Shown here: one piece after another, positions 48,501 to 61,033 of the stretch
How positions within the stretch are numbered: the first letter of the stretch is position 1
Layout: every line of letters starts with the position of its first letter
Assembly: GCA_905183005.1 (NCBI GenBank)
Contig: CAJJDO010000130.1
Span: forward strand, 64,857 to 128,856
Source: Paramecium pentaurelia
Lineage: Eukaryota > Ciliophora > Oligohymenophorea > Peniculida > Parameciidae
Reading direction: 5' to 3'
DNA: 64,000 bases
Made by a program: the position numbers and the translations under genes
The notes under the pieces: generated by a model
The model's database searches: none
The model's input: the letters and a program-made list of their open reading frames with translations, nothing else
What the model was told of the DNA's origin: nothing

Positions 48501-51053
48501 CACTGAACTAATCCTTCTCCTCAACTGTATATGTAGAAAATTAATATTCATTGTTTTCAGTTTACCATAAAGAAAGTACTTTGAGTCCATGAGCAACAAC
48601 TCCTGAATCTGGTTCGTTTGATGTAAATCTAAATATAATTTAATGGGCTCTTTCTGTTCTTCTAACATATCTAAACCAAGTGGATACTGAATATTCTCTA
48701 TATCCATCTAAATCCCAATGATATTTAGTATCAGTGATAATTCCATCATATTCAACTTTGTCATATTATTATACTTCCTTATATTCTAGATCAGGGTCTG
48801 TTGGAACTGTGTATTTAGTTTCAATCAATGTTTTCATCTCTTCTTCTGTTTCAACAAATGAATTCTTGTTCAAAACAACTCTAACATTGGTGATAACTCC
48901 ATTGAATCCTTTGAATCCTTTCCAAATTCCAGATTAGAATTTAATAGTTCTAACAATAGCTGGTTATGTAACTGTGAATGTAACAGTCTTAATTACTTAA
49001 GTTCTACCCCAATAAATATAACCATTAGCCTTACCTTCCTTATATCCGAAATAAACATAAATCCATTCTGCATCTAAATACTTTCCATAATCTAATTATA
49101 ATTCAGTAACAACTTCTCCTTCAAATACTTAGAAATTATAGAATCCTTCTCCTATTGTTGTCACTAATCTATTAGTGTCATCTCCACTTAAACCTCCAAC
49201 AGCCAACACTTCCTTCTTCTCTGAAATCTTAACCTTACCATTGTATCTGAAATATGTCCATAACCCATAACTATATTCAACTGATTTCTTAATTCTGCTC
49301 TCAGGTCCATCTTCAACTTCCTTTTCCCAAGGAGATGTTTCTTATGTAACAACACTATCAGTTTTCTCATCTAAAGTATAAACAAGTTATTCTAATTCTG
49401 GTTCATCTGGGAATTCTAATCTACCAAAATCATCGTCTTCCTCTTCAACAAATTCCTCATAAATCTCTTCAACTATTTCTTCAACTATTTCCTCTACTAT
49501 CTCTTCTACAATTTCTTCTTATTCTTCTACCTTTTCATCATCTGGTGTTGGTTCTTCAATAATTTCCTCTTCTGGTTATTCTTCAACAACAACTTCTTCC
49601 TCCTCAGGTTCAGGTTCTGGCTAAGGTTCAGGTTATGGTTATGGTTCTGGTTATGGTACAGGTTTAGGTTCATCCTCATCATCTTCAACGATAATAATGA
49701 TTGGTTATTCTTAACATCCTGGATATCCACAACTTGGTTAATATGCACTTGGTCCTGTTGCTGCATCAATCAATGTATCAATCAAATCTTCCAAAACATC
49801 ATCACCACATCCATCTTCTTCCTCTGATTCCCATTCAAATTCTTCTTCCTCCTCTTCTTCTTCTGCTTCTGATTCTGGTTCAGGTACTGGTTCACATTCT
49901 TTTGCCTTTTTAGCTTCTTCAGCTAATCTCTCAGCTTCTTCTGCTCTTTTTCTTGCTTCTTCAGCTGCCTCTTAAGCTTCCTTTAATCTTCTTTATGCTT
50001 CTTCAGCATCTAAACAAGCTTCTTCTTCTTTATTTTATGCATCCTCCAAAGCCTATTATGATGCTGCTGCTTTCTCTGCTGCTTCTTATGCCTCTCTTGC
50101 ATCTCTTTCAGCCTATGTTTCAGCATCTTATTCAGCCTATTTAGCAGCATCTAACTCTTATTCAGCTTCGGCTTCTAATTCTTCTGCTAATTCTAATTCC
50201 TTTTCTGCTTCTTATTCTAATAATTCAGCTTCTTCAGGTGTGATATCAACTCTATTCTTCAATTCTTCTAATTCTCTTGCTTCTTCCTCTTTTCTTCTTT
50301 CTTCTTCTGCTGCTGCTTCAGCTGCTGCTTTTGCTTCTTCTTCTGCTCTTAATCTAGCTTCTTCTTGCTCTTACTCTTTTCTTTTTTCTTCTTCCTCAGC
50401 TCTAGCATCAGCTTCTAATTATGGTGCCCAATAATCTTTGCATTATGATGTTTTTTCATTGACTCTTGTGGCAAGATCATAGAGTTAATCAATTTCAATA
50501 GGGATGGTATTTAATTACAATTAGATTTCAGTTATTTATTAGATCAATTCTGATATCTTGGTAGCTATGGTTTAAGCCAATTATAATTTATCTTCCTCAC
50601 CTAAAAAATAGATATATGATTTTTACTTTTAGCTTTATTGAGTACTTCTAAATATCCCAAAATATCGTTAATATCATACCAGGATGAAGTAGATTCTATT
50701 TGAGATAGTGATTTGAAATGCTTTGAGATCTGATGATGCAACTATTTGACTTGAATAAACGACCCTCCTTGAATATGTTAGACAGTCAACAAAACTCTAT
50801 CAACTAAAGCTTTGACCATAGCCAAAACCTACAAATCTCCATCAAATCCATCTTTATGTTTGACAATATCTATCCATTAATCAATATCATGTTATGCTCC
50901 CAACTACTCTTTATAGCTTGGACTTTCACAAGTCCATCCAGAGGGATCAATTGATAAAATTGACTCCAAAGGTGTTATCTACGTCCTAGCAGACGTCTTA
51001 AACTGTAAAGACAGGCTGACTAGCAGCCATGCCACTAGCAATTGTTTTAACAT
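45532..51053 (-). CDS. Giant secreted repeat protein with LamG/ConA-like beta domains, about 1,800 aa
   Basis: Starts with a signal peptide, MLKQLLVAWLLVSLSLQF. A soluble 190-residue helical region follows, then a long Glu/Ala/Arg coiled coil (about 49900-50430), an acidic Glu/Pro low-complexity stretch with alternating EP/QP (near 49600-49700), and from about 49400 to 45550 some eight copies of a beta-rich unit of roughly 150 residues. Each unit carries a DRTLS/DRTVS strand, a W-x-x-x-Y-F-x-Y pair such as YWNFVYFCYK, and a GYGLWTRW or YGFAKG motif, like concanavalin-A/LamG folds. The C-terminus (VNLIQEDEE) has no membrane anchor. Introns of 26 nt near 50606 and 25 nt near 45752 are clear; at least one more is needed for phase. 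An extracellular matrix, trichocyst or surface-coat protein is plausible. Confidence 0.85.
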
Positions 51054-52669
51054 AAATAAATTTATAATCCGTTTTTTATATATTGATTAGAATATAAACA
51101 ATCATAATTCCTGAACTGCGTTTAATTACAAGATCAGAACTTGATCAAAGTATTAAAAGTAATGCTTCATCAAGTTTGATATAGTTAGAATATTGTCCTA
51201 AGGGTGGCACAGGATGATAATTCTTTTCAAAAGCATTAAATATTTAAGACTCCATAAACTTTCTACTAATTTAACTTGATATTAGTATTAATTAATCATT
51301 AGATCTAATCTATCTAAATATGATTAAGTATATTTACAATAACAAATCAAAAGTGTAATAAGTATGTTGTTTCAATTCTATTATAGTTTAAGGATTAATG
51401 ATAGATAATCTATTCTTCTTGTGCTATCTAAATGATGAATTTTATAATCTAACCTTAATTTTATGAATATTTACAGATACTAAAGGAATATATATATTCT
51501 TCTCTCTTTTTATAAATCAATTGTTTCTCAGTTTCTTTTTCTTTCAAGACCTAGAAATTCTAACTAACAAAAAACTATCTTCAAATTAAAAATCAAGTGT
51601 AATAATTAGATTAACTTTTTCTAAAACCTAAATGATTTGATATGAATTAATATTTTTTGTTCTTGATTATTTCTCTAAAAATAAAATATACGTTTAAAAT
51701 AATTGGTTGAATTATCTTCAATCTTATCATGCATAGATATCTAGAATTTTACAATAGATTCTTAAACAATCCTTTATCATATCTAAAAATATTAATTGTA
51801 AATCTATTCAATAATACACTCTTTAATTTCAAATTTCTCTATTATTCAAATATACAATACATTGTTAATGCTAAAGTTATTATGAATATTTGAAAATCAT
51901 TATAACGTTTGAATTGCAAATAAGTTTTTGATAATAATTTATTAATGATCACATAAATATAAATATATATTTTCTATTTGTTAATATATATCTATTAGTA
52001 TGTATTTTTATTAAAAGTATTAACTAAACATATCTTAAAACATATCATAAGCAATCATTAATATTAATTAATTTTTCTTAATCTCTGTAAATATAATATT
52101 TGAACTCTTATGATAAATAAGTGCATTAATTTTATAGTTTTGCTAATATATAGAAATTCCTATTTTATTCAGATTAATGAATTAAAACAAGAGGTATTTA
52201 TCGAAAAAAAATAAAAATAATTTCTATACAATATAATTTTAGAATGATTTTCAAAGATATCAAAGAAAGTAGATTAAATAAATCTACTTTTGAATCATTA
52301 ATATGCTTTAATATAATCTGATTTATACATAATTAAATAATTGCATTTGAATATACTTTTACAAACAAAACAGTAATATATATTGGATGGCTTTTGTTAA
52401 ACATTTAATTCTATTTAAATAAATATTTAATTGCAAATAAAAAAACTTAAATTAAATTTGAAATAATATTGTTGTATAAATTATTACAAAAATCACATCA
52501 TTTTTGTTAGATGAAAATATGATATTTATAATGATATCCAAATTTTTATAATAATATTTTATTATCAGATTTTTTTAGTTTGATTTCATTTACTTATTTT
52601 AAATATAAGATCAATTTTTGTGTTTTAAATCTTAATCTATGGTTATTAGAGACATTTTTAATTAATTGA
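51054..52669. other. Divergent gene-poor region, AT-rich
   Basis: About 1.6 kb between the start of the giant secreted protein gene and the second TauE-like gene. Apart from the small minus-strand frame at 51145-51255, I see only short frames broken by TGA and long A/T runs. No RNA gene or repeat array. Confidence 0.45.
51145..51255 (-). CDS. Possible small ORF, 36 aa
   Basis: Starts MESQIFNAFEKNYHPVPPLG at 51255 and ends LDEALLLIL at TGA 51145-51147, without introns. Its composition (Pro, Tyr, balanced charge) is more protein-like than the surrounding A/T-rich frames. It lies 91 bp upstream of the giant gene's ATG on the same strand, so it could be an independent micro-gene, an upstream ORF of that transcript, or chance. 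Confidence 0.3.
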
Positions 52670-54223
52670 ATGAAATAGCCCACATGTACAGACTCACTCT
52701 ATTCTCTTTATAATGGTGGTCTTGCTTGTAGTCCAACTTCATGTGGATAATTGAGCAAATGTTTACCTTTGAACACTTAAAGAGATTCTGGTTTAGGAAT
52801 TGATATAAAGGGTTGTTGTAGAAAATCAATACTTGACCCAAATGCATTAAATATTATTATTTATATCCTAATAATACCAGTTATAGGGATAGGAAGTTTG
52901 GGTGCATTAGGAGGTAAATAATAAGTTAGATCACTTTTAGGAGGTACAGTGAAAAGACCTTTTCTATAAGCAATATTAAATTATGATGCAACAATTGCAG
53001 GTGATATAACATCATGCTTAATGTTTAGTGCTTAATTGGTGAATATGATATTCATCCTTTTCTAGAAGTATATTCTGTATAGAATTTAGTCATCCTGATG
53101 TAGAAGAAAGACCAATAATCAATTATGAGATTGGCTTAATATATACATTAGGAATTCCAATTAGTATGTGTATGGGTAGTGAATTAGCAAATTTTCTACC
53201 TTTATTACCATTATTGTCATTTTAGGTGTTATTTTTTGTTGTTATTTCTCCAGTTTTATTATATTATGCTAAGAAATAGGATATAATAGAAAAGAGTAAA
53301 GAGACAAATAGTGATTTAAGAAATTAATCAGCACTATTAAGTTTAACAGAGATGAAAGATCAAAACTAATACAGTGAAAATTAGGCTAAATTATATAAGA
53401 TATTTTATGATGAGCAATGTTAAAGATTTCCATTAACACCAATTCTTATAACTTTATTTAATTTTTCAATTAATGAAGTAATAATAAAAGATGAATTAGT
53501 TAATCTTATTGATGAGATCTTCTCCATAACAATTGTCACCATATTTCTTTCCAAGTGGCAATACTAATGATACTGAAAATAGAGATAAGTAACCATGTTA
53601 ACCTTGGAACTTTTATGTAGTTCTACTTTTGATTGCTGTTAATATGATAATTACAAGTCTGGTTTATTTTTTTTAAAGGAAAAAAGAATTATTAAAAGAC
53701 ACAATAAACTTTTATAATCATGAAAGGTATTATAATTAATTTGAGAAATTCTTTTTAATTTATACTGCAGGATGGGCAACGGGATTTGTAGCAGGATTTG
53801 TTGGTATGGCTGCAGGTTTAATGATGGTTATCACAATGGTACAATTTAAATTGATAGCTGCTGTTGCTGGTGCTACAGCTAATTATTGTTATTTTTTAAT
53901 TTGTTTATAAGTATTTACTGATCTTATAGTTGGAAATATTTAAGATTCAATAATTTCTATTGGAGATTAATTCTTCTTTTATGGATTAGGAGTATTTATT
54001 TATTTAATTATATTATTAGATAATTGGAGTACTTACATTTACTAATTTAGGATATTATTATTTAAAGAAGTATAAATTTGGACATATAATATTTTATATT
54101 GATTTTGGAATTGTAATATTGAATATATTTGGAAATATTGCTTGGGGAGTTGAAAATAGTAATAGATATGGATTTGTTGCATTAGAGCAATAACCTTTTA
54201 CATGTACTTCTTATAGCAATTGA
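52670..54223 (+). CDS. TauE/SafE-family multi-pass membrane protein, copy 2 (about 484 aa)
   Basis: Same architecture as copy 1: a Cys-rich N-terminus (MKQPTCTDSLYSLYN, SCGQLSKC, GCCRKS), then IIPVIGIGSLGALGG, TVKRPFLQAILNY, HPDVEERPIINYEIG, and in the second half WATGFVAGFVGMAAGLMM with AVAGATANYCYF. Four introns (27, 22, 22 and 28 nt) give exactly 485 codons. Those after GALGG, within the FQ-HP junction and before the ILGV/IIGV helix match copy 1 in position; the 22-nt one after NE is extra. The inter-repeat loop is more charged and shorter of Gly than in copy 1. Substrate unknown; a thiol or sulfur compound is suggested only by bacterial relatives. Confidence 0.88.
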
Positions 54224-54240
54224 TATAAATTATTATTTTT

Positions 54241-57200
54241 ATGTAATTTAATAAATCACAAAGTGCAGCATAATTTCGTTTATAACTAGCATCAACAACA
54301 AATAGATCTAATTTTAATACTAAAATCTTTAGTCCTAGTCCTAGTCCTAAATCTTCTCAAAGTTTCAGATCTAAATAAGCCATTGAACTTATAGAAAGTA
54401 TATTATTGTAAAATATTAGTATAAAATAATTTCCCATAAAGAGAGTTATTTTTTGAGATATAAAGACTATGGAATGAAAATAAGATTCCTGAAATACATT
54501 AGAAGTATTATTATTTTATATTAACTTCAAATCTTGCATGTCAAGAATATCTAATGAGATTAGAAATTGAAAGTTATAAACTACATGGAAGCATAATCAA
54601 GACTTTGCATCAATTAACTATAAGTAGAGAAATTTGTTTACATGAGGCATTAGCAATATAATAAACTGAGAATATTATAGAATTTGTATGCCTTATTTCA
54701 AATTACATTTATGATCTTAGAAAAATTACTTTAAATCTTGTAGAATATTAGAGAAAATGGGTGAATAAATTATATATTTAATATGCTTATAATTACTAAT
54801 GGATTTATTAAGGAGAGAATTACATTTTGAAAATTAAGAAAGATCATAAATTACTGTTTCAAAAACATCCTGTCTTAATGAAATTCTTTCATATAAATGA
54901 AAATGCTGATGATATTTTTTATTTGGAAATTATTAATTAAGCCTATGAAAGAGATTTAGAATATTTTGATTATTTAACTAAACATAAACTTGATCAAAAA
55001 TATTTAAAAAGAATCAAAGAATTATAAACTTATATAACAGTTTCATTTGCATCTAAATAATTAGAAAATAAGAATTAAACAATAATAAAAACAAAAACAA
55101 AAACCAATTTCTTTAAGACAAAAGAATTATAAAGTGGTTAAGCTACATCTAGAAAAGGGAGTATAAATAAACTTTAGATTGAATTACCACCACTTCCTGA
55201 ATATAGAAGTTAAGTAATCTATAAATCAGAAGATATATCATTTATTATTAAAGATTGGCCAATAAAGGATATTCCTTAAATTTTAAGTTTTTGGTTATCT
55301 ACAAATTTTGAAGATTTTCATAAGAGTTTCTTATAACCTTCTACTTATATATAAGAAACTTTGAGTTATGGTTTAGAAGCTATAATGTTATAAATATCTG
55401 ATTTAGGAATAATATTAGCAAGTGTTGAATAAGATTGTAATATTAGAAAATGGGTGATTCATTTAATAGTGTGTAAAGAATAAATATTTGACAAAATTGT
55501 ACATCATTTTATTAGAATGTTGATAAATAATGGAGATTCATTTGAGTAATTAGGTATAAATTTTACTTTATTGGAATGTTTTGAATATAATCTTAAAATA
55601 CTTAATTTTTATTTTTCTAAGATAATAACAATTGAGAATTTGAAAGTTAATTATACTTAATATGTTTTGGATATTAAAAGAACAGAATAAGAATAATAAA
55701 GTATGTAAATTATTAATGATCCTATATGTTTTATATATGCAAGAATATTATCAAGAATAAAAAAATTAGTGTTAAATAGTGATGAAGAAATAATGGAGTG
55801 TTAATTTTGTGCTAATTTAGGTAAGTCTAATTTAATAGTGTTTGATGATAAGACTTAAGAAAGTGCAAAATATTTAGTTGTAAATACTAAACAATATTAT
55901 AATTTTAGAAATAGAAAATATATGGATCTTAGTTTTAACATATGTAAAATGTTAAGGATGTTATGAAAGTTTGTCAAAGATTTAAATCTCCAATAAAAAC
56001 TCCTGTTTATTTATAATATTTCAATATGAAATTATAATTTCAAGTATTTTCATCAGAAATTCATAAATAAACATATTAACCTTATATACGTTTTCCATAA
56101 GTATAGTTTAATTACTTAATAAGAGATCGAAAGGTAGTTTAGAAGAAGCATCATTGTTGTAATTGTCAAGTAATGATTAAAATAGTCTACGTAAATTATA
56201 TCTAATATCTACAACAGATCCATTTATTAAAATGTAAAAAATGAATTTATAAATATTAGATATATTTTTGAATTAAAAAATGATGAGATTACTATAAATA
56301 TTCAATCTATAGTGAATGAGATTTTTGAAAAATATGATAAAAAGAGTTTATCATAATATAATATATGGCTACCTTTTTTTAGTTGTATTGGTAATAGATA
56401 AAATTTAACAAATTGCAAATTATAATCTTATTTTACTAGTGAAACCTTTTTTGAAATTAATTTTCCTAGAATTGGAATGAATAGTGTTAATTATAGTTTT
56501 GAAGGAGAAAAATTAATTAATTTTCCATTTATAATAGGAATTATTTAATCAGATTTAGATTACATTAATAAACCAATATTTTCAATGTTAGTATAATAAG
56601 AAGATATAATAAAAAAATGTTAAGCAATTTAAGTAGCAAAGAAAATAGAATAAGATTTTGAAGTTTTAGTAATGTAAATTAATCCTAAAGATATTGAATT
56701 AAGAATTAAAGAAATAGTCAGATTCTCATGTTAAATGACTCATGATTCATTTGAATAAGATTCATAAAAATTAATTGATATAATGTATTATTAGTAAGAA
56801 TCTTGTGTGTTATAGTTTTTTATAGAAAATTTAGTTCAAGGATATTGTATATTATATGTAGATTAAAATAAGATTAATGAAAGAGTTTGGATTATAGAAA
56901 TGATATCATGTAAATCTGAATGTTTTTTTGATATCTTTTTAATTCAAATAGTAGATTTAGTTTTTAGATAAGATGAATCTGCTTCAGAAATATTAATTGC
57001 ATAAGTAAAATATTTAATTATTATAGAATCATTATGTATAAAATAATGGATAAATTATGGCTAATAAATATATCTCAGAAGCAATAAAGAAAGTTGGATT
57101 CAGATGGAGAATAGTTGAAAATGATTATAAAACTTAATTAAGGAGGACAATATTTACAATTAAACGATCTAATTCTTAGTATACTATTATTTAAATCACA

Positions 57201-58074
57201 AAATTAGCTAACCTAGAGTAGAACATAATATTTCTATTAAATTTAATTCATATTACTCACTCTAATAATCTGAAGCAAGAAATGAAGAAACCAATACATT
57301 AAGTTATTTAAAAACTAAAACTATATTTTAGTTTGCTGAAGATTGTTTTCATTATAATTTGCATAAACCATATGAATAAAATCTATTTATTATTGATAAG
57401 ATAAAAAATAATTTAGCTTAATTGCCAATGACAAAATTCACTGAATTTAAAAATGAAAAAGATGTTATCAAATATCTTGATAAATTAACATCTCATCCTT
57501 CTATTGATCTAAAACATACTTAAATTATGACTTAATATACAAATCTATAGTTAAAATGGTTAAGATCAAGAGAAATTATTATAGAAGGATCAAAATACAT
57601 AGAAATACCTAATGAATAGAATTTTATATATTATTCTACTTTCCCAAAAATGAATCTTAAGATTTATTATGTTAAATTATTCAATCCAGGATATTATTTT
57701 TTTGCAATGGAAATAGCTCATAATCAAATTGAATCTATTAGAGATGATTATGTTATATTCACTGAAAGAATTTATTAAGTAAATATATTAATTTAATATA
57801 GGAATTTCATAATAAATAACCTTAAACCTCATCTGATCTCTATATACCTTAATTCTAAACATGTCTTACTATAAATGAACCTGTACCCAATTGGTCTTTT
57901 ATTAAATTCTCATTGACCTATAATCATACAATAATTTAATCTATTATTAAAGACTTAGGGAATAGAACAATTAAAATTCATATGCCTTTTTTGGCAGGAA
58001 TAATTTAAGAAGATTTAGGTTTAAGATATGAAAAACCAATGGTGACATTTATTGCATCTGAATATATTGATTGA
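54241..58074 (+). CDS. Large unknown protein, about 1,220 aa
   Basis: Starts MQFNKSQSAAQFRLQL only 17 bp after the stop of TauE-like copy 2. Seven introns (22, 26, 23, 26, 22, 29 and 23 nt) give exactly 1,221 codons across 3.8 kb, strong support for one gene. The first 60 residues have SPSPSP repeats and are disordered; the rest alternates long helices (about 80-600) and beta-rich stretches with aromatic patches (about 600-1,220), without signal peptide or membrane spans. A Lys-rich linker near 280-310 (TIIKTKTKTN) separates two parts. Late segments such as FNPGYYFFAMEIAHNQIES and MPFLAGIIQEDLGLRYEKP look folded and conserved-type. I recognise no family. Confidence 0.8.
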
Positions 58075-58169
58075 CATATATAAATTTTTTAATTGTTTTT
58101 ATAATCTTCATTTCATGCTATTTTATAATGTACGTTGCACACGAATTATAAATTCAAATTAAAATTATT

Positions 58170-59582
58170 ATGAACTACAGATCTAAAGATCACTTTTCAT
58201 CTCTAAATAACCTTATTTTTGATATCAATTCAATCAAAAAGTCATAAGAAAATACATCATTACAAAAAGAATATCAAATTGATGTTTCTCCTACATAAAA
58301 GAAAATTACTAGACTCAAAAAATAAGAGATCAATTATCATAGCTTAGTTGATCTAAAATAACTTAATAAAAGTAAAAATGTAGTTCTACCTAATTATGAA
58401 CCAACTAGATGTTCTTAAAATAATAATGGTCTAATTAAAGCTTATGCTGCAAATACAAATTAAGGAATCATAAGAAATTATAATGAAGATAGAGTATCCA
58501 TAATATTGAATATAATCAAACCATAACATAGATCTTAAGAAACTTGGCCTAAATGTGCATTTTTTGGTGTTTATGATGGACATGGTGGTTCAACTTGTGC
58601 TGATTTTCTAAGAGATAATTTACATTAATATGTAACTAAATAAAGTGAATTTCCATGGAATCCTATAGCAGCAATTAAAAAAGGATTTTAAATGGCTGAA
58701 AAAGATTTTCTTAATTAAGCTTTAGAATAATATGGAAAAGGTAAACAAGAAAGAAGTGGATCCTGTGCTTTAATTAGTTTAGTAGTTGGAGATTATTGTT
58801 ATGTGGCAAATGTTGGAGATTGTAGAGCAATATTAAGTTTAGAAAAAGGTAAAAAATTGATGGAGTTATCAGTTGATCATAAACCGGAAATAGAATATGA
58901 AAGAATTTAAAAAAATGGAGGTAAAATATACTAAACACATCTAATAAATGAAAATGGTATGTAAATAGTTGGACCATATAGAGTGTTCCCTGGAAGATTA
59001 TCAGTTTCTAGAACATTTGGAGATATAGAGGCAAAATTAGAATAATTTGGTGGTAATAGAAATGTAGTTATAGCAGAGCCAGAAATACAAATATTTCGTA
59101 TTACATAAGAAAATGATTTTATTGTTATGGGATGTAAGAAAATATAATATAATTTTTTAGGTGATGGAATATTTGATAAGATGAAATCAGAAGAAGTAAT
59201 AAAAAAGATTTGGACAGAACTTGAATCATAAAAAAATACAAATAATTTACATGTTTAAATTTCAGCAGCAGTTGATTCTGTTCTTAAAGAAGTTGTACTT
59301 CGTAAAAGTAGTGATAATATCACATTACTTATTGTTGCTTTCAATGAATTAATAATTTAATAATAGACATAATAATCAAAGATAAATTCAATATCTAATT
59401 AAATTGAATTATTATAAGCATTTTTAAAGAATAAAATTAATGATGAAAATTAACCAGAATCTAATCAAAAAAAATAAAGTCCAGTAAGTTAATTATTTCA
59501 TAAAGGTGAAAGAAAACATTTACATTTAAAAGAGAATTAAGATACAACTATTAATAGAGTAAGATCAAGTTTTAATTTTTGA
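58170..59582 (+). CDS. PP2C-family (PPM) serine/threonine phosphatase, about 461 aa
   Basis: After a 90-residue basic N-terminus the PPM motifs appear in order: NQGIIRNYNEDR (motif 1), FGVYDGHGGSTCADFL with the metal-binding Asp and Gly (about 130-145), SGSCALISLV, YVANVGDCRAI, LSVDHKP, GRLSVSRTFGD, FIVMGCDGIFDK with the second metal-binding Asp, and SSDNITLLIVAF. The metal-dependent phosphatase is thus expected to be active. A Gln/Asn-rich tail of about 80 residues follows. One 27-nt intron near 59132 interrupts the MGC-DG codons and its length is divisible by three. Exactly 462 codons. It is convergent with the next gene, 38 bp between stops. Confidence 0.95.
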
Positions 59583-59620
59583 TTCATATTAAATTTGTCT
59601 TCATAATTAATTTATTAATA

Positions 59621-60949
59621 TCATTTAGTAATTGATTACGTATCTTTAGGGAATAAATTTAAGAAGTTTTTCCTTACTTATTAACCAAATAGAAAATTTT
59701 ATCTATAATCATTAAACTTTTAACTTGACTTTATATAATATAAATATATATACTTACATTTTATTGATATTTTTTTAATTTTCTATAACTTTCTTTACTT
59801 TTTGAATTCAAATTTTGTATCTAATTATTTAAAATCTCTTTTTATTTCTTCCATTTCATAGAATTTTCAGCTTATTTACTATTAGATAATAAAAATGCTT
59901 AATCTACAGCTTTTTGACTTAATATACCAAATAAATGAGCAGGATCTTATTTTTATTATCCACATTTTTATTATACTATCTATAAATTATTATTATTATA
60001 ATTATACTGATAAATCTTATGCCCAAACAGGTATTTTTTTGTTATTACAATATAATCTTTTTTTCTTTGGAGTATTATGATCAATTTTTATTTAACTTTC
60101 TGATGTTTTTATTAGAAATGGTAAACTATTTTCATTTTAATTTTCAATAATTTCAGGTTATATATCAATTATTTATTTTTAAAAATCCATTATAGAAAAC
60201 TCTTCACTATCATCATCATCTTCTTATTCATCATCCCAATAAAAATTATGAGAATTTTCAACTGAAAAATCATCACTATGAGATGTTATTTAATAAGAGA
60301 TATCTGCATCTTCATACCAATTAGATTTAGCTTGAGAAAATTAATTATTTTTTTCAAACTTCTTATACTTTTATTATTATCTCTTTTTTTAATCTTATTA
60401 AACATCAGAAAACTCTCTTATATAGTGTTCATCTTTAATTTATGATAATTCTATTGAAGGATCTACATTATCAAGTTCTCTATCTATCTTTTCACTCATC
60501 AATATATCTTATTATTTATCAATCTTTATTTATGATAATTACTATGATAATGTTTCTACACTTTTCGTACTCTAATGAACACTAAAATATTATGGTTATT
60601 GATATTTATTTTTTTATATAGCAGTAACCGGTTATACATATATATCTAAAGAATGTTCTAAACTTTTAAATTGTCTATTCTTTAATAATGGTGAATACAA
60701 GGATGACTTTCTATTATTATATTCTTCTTAACTTTCTAAAACAGGTTATAATCCAGGATTATAGAGCTAATTACGAAGAAAATTTAAATGAATCAAACAC
60801 AATTATTTAAAATCATTTGTTGCATCTATTACTGTGCTTGTAAATAGATGTTATCTCTCCATCTACAATTTTGTGTACAAACTAGCTTAAGCTGCAACTT
60901 ATAATGATAACATAAGAGCTGACTTTCCAAAATCTACTTAAGGATTCAT
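59621..60949 (-). CDS. Unknown Gln/Asn-rich protein with C-terminal coil, about 423 aa
   Basis: Starts MNPQVDFGKSALML at 60949. Residues 1-330 are polar with many Gln runs, an SP-like scattering, and an acidic cluster (DDEQEDDDDSEEFS) near 255; residues about 345-400 form a helix/coil (SNSKQAENSMKWKKQKEILNN). The last exon gives SITK before TGA 59621-59623. Two introns (28 nt near 59977, 29 nt near 59727-59755) give exactly 424 codons. No domain recognised. The protein may be a disordered scaffold; nothing in sequence shows location. Confidence 0.72.
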
Positions 60950-61033
60950 TTAATTAATTATTAAACTCAAACACACCATTAATTTTATAAATTTACTAAA
61001 TCAATTCATATAATTATATTTATTATTAAAATT

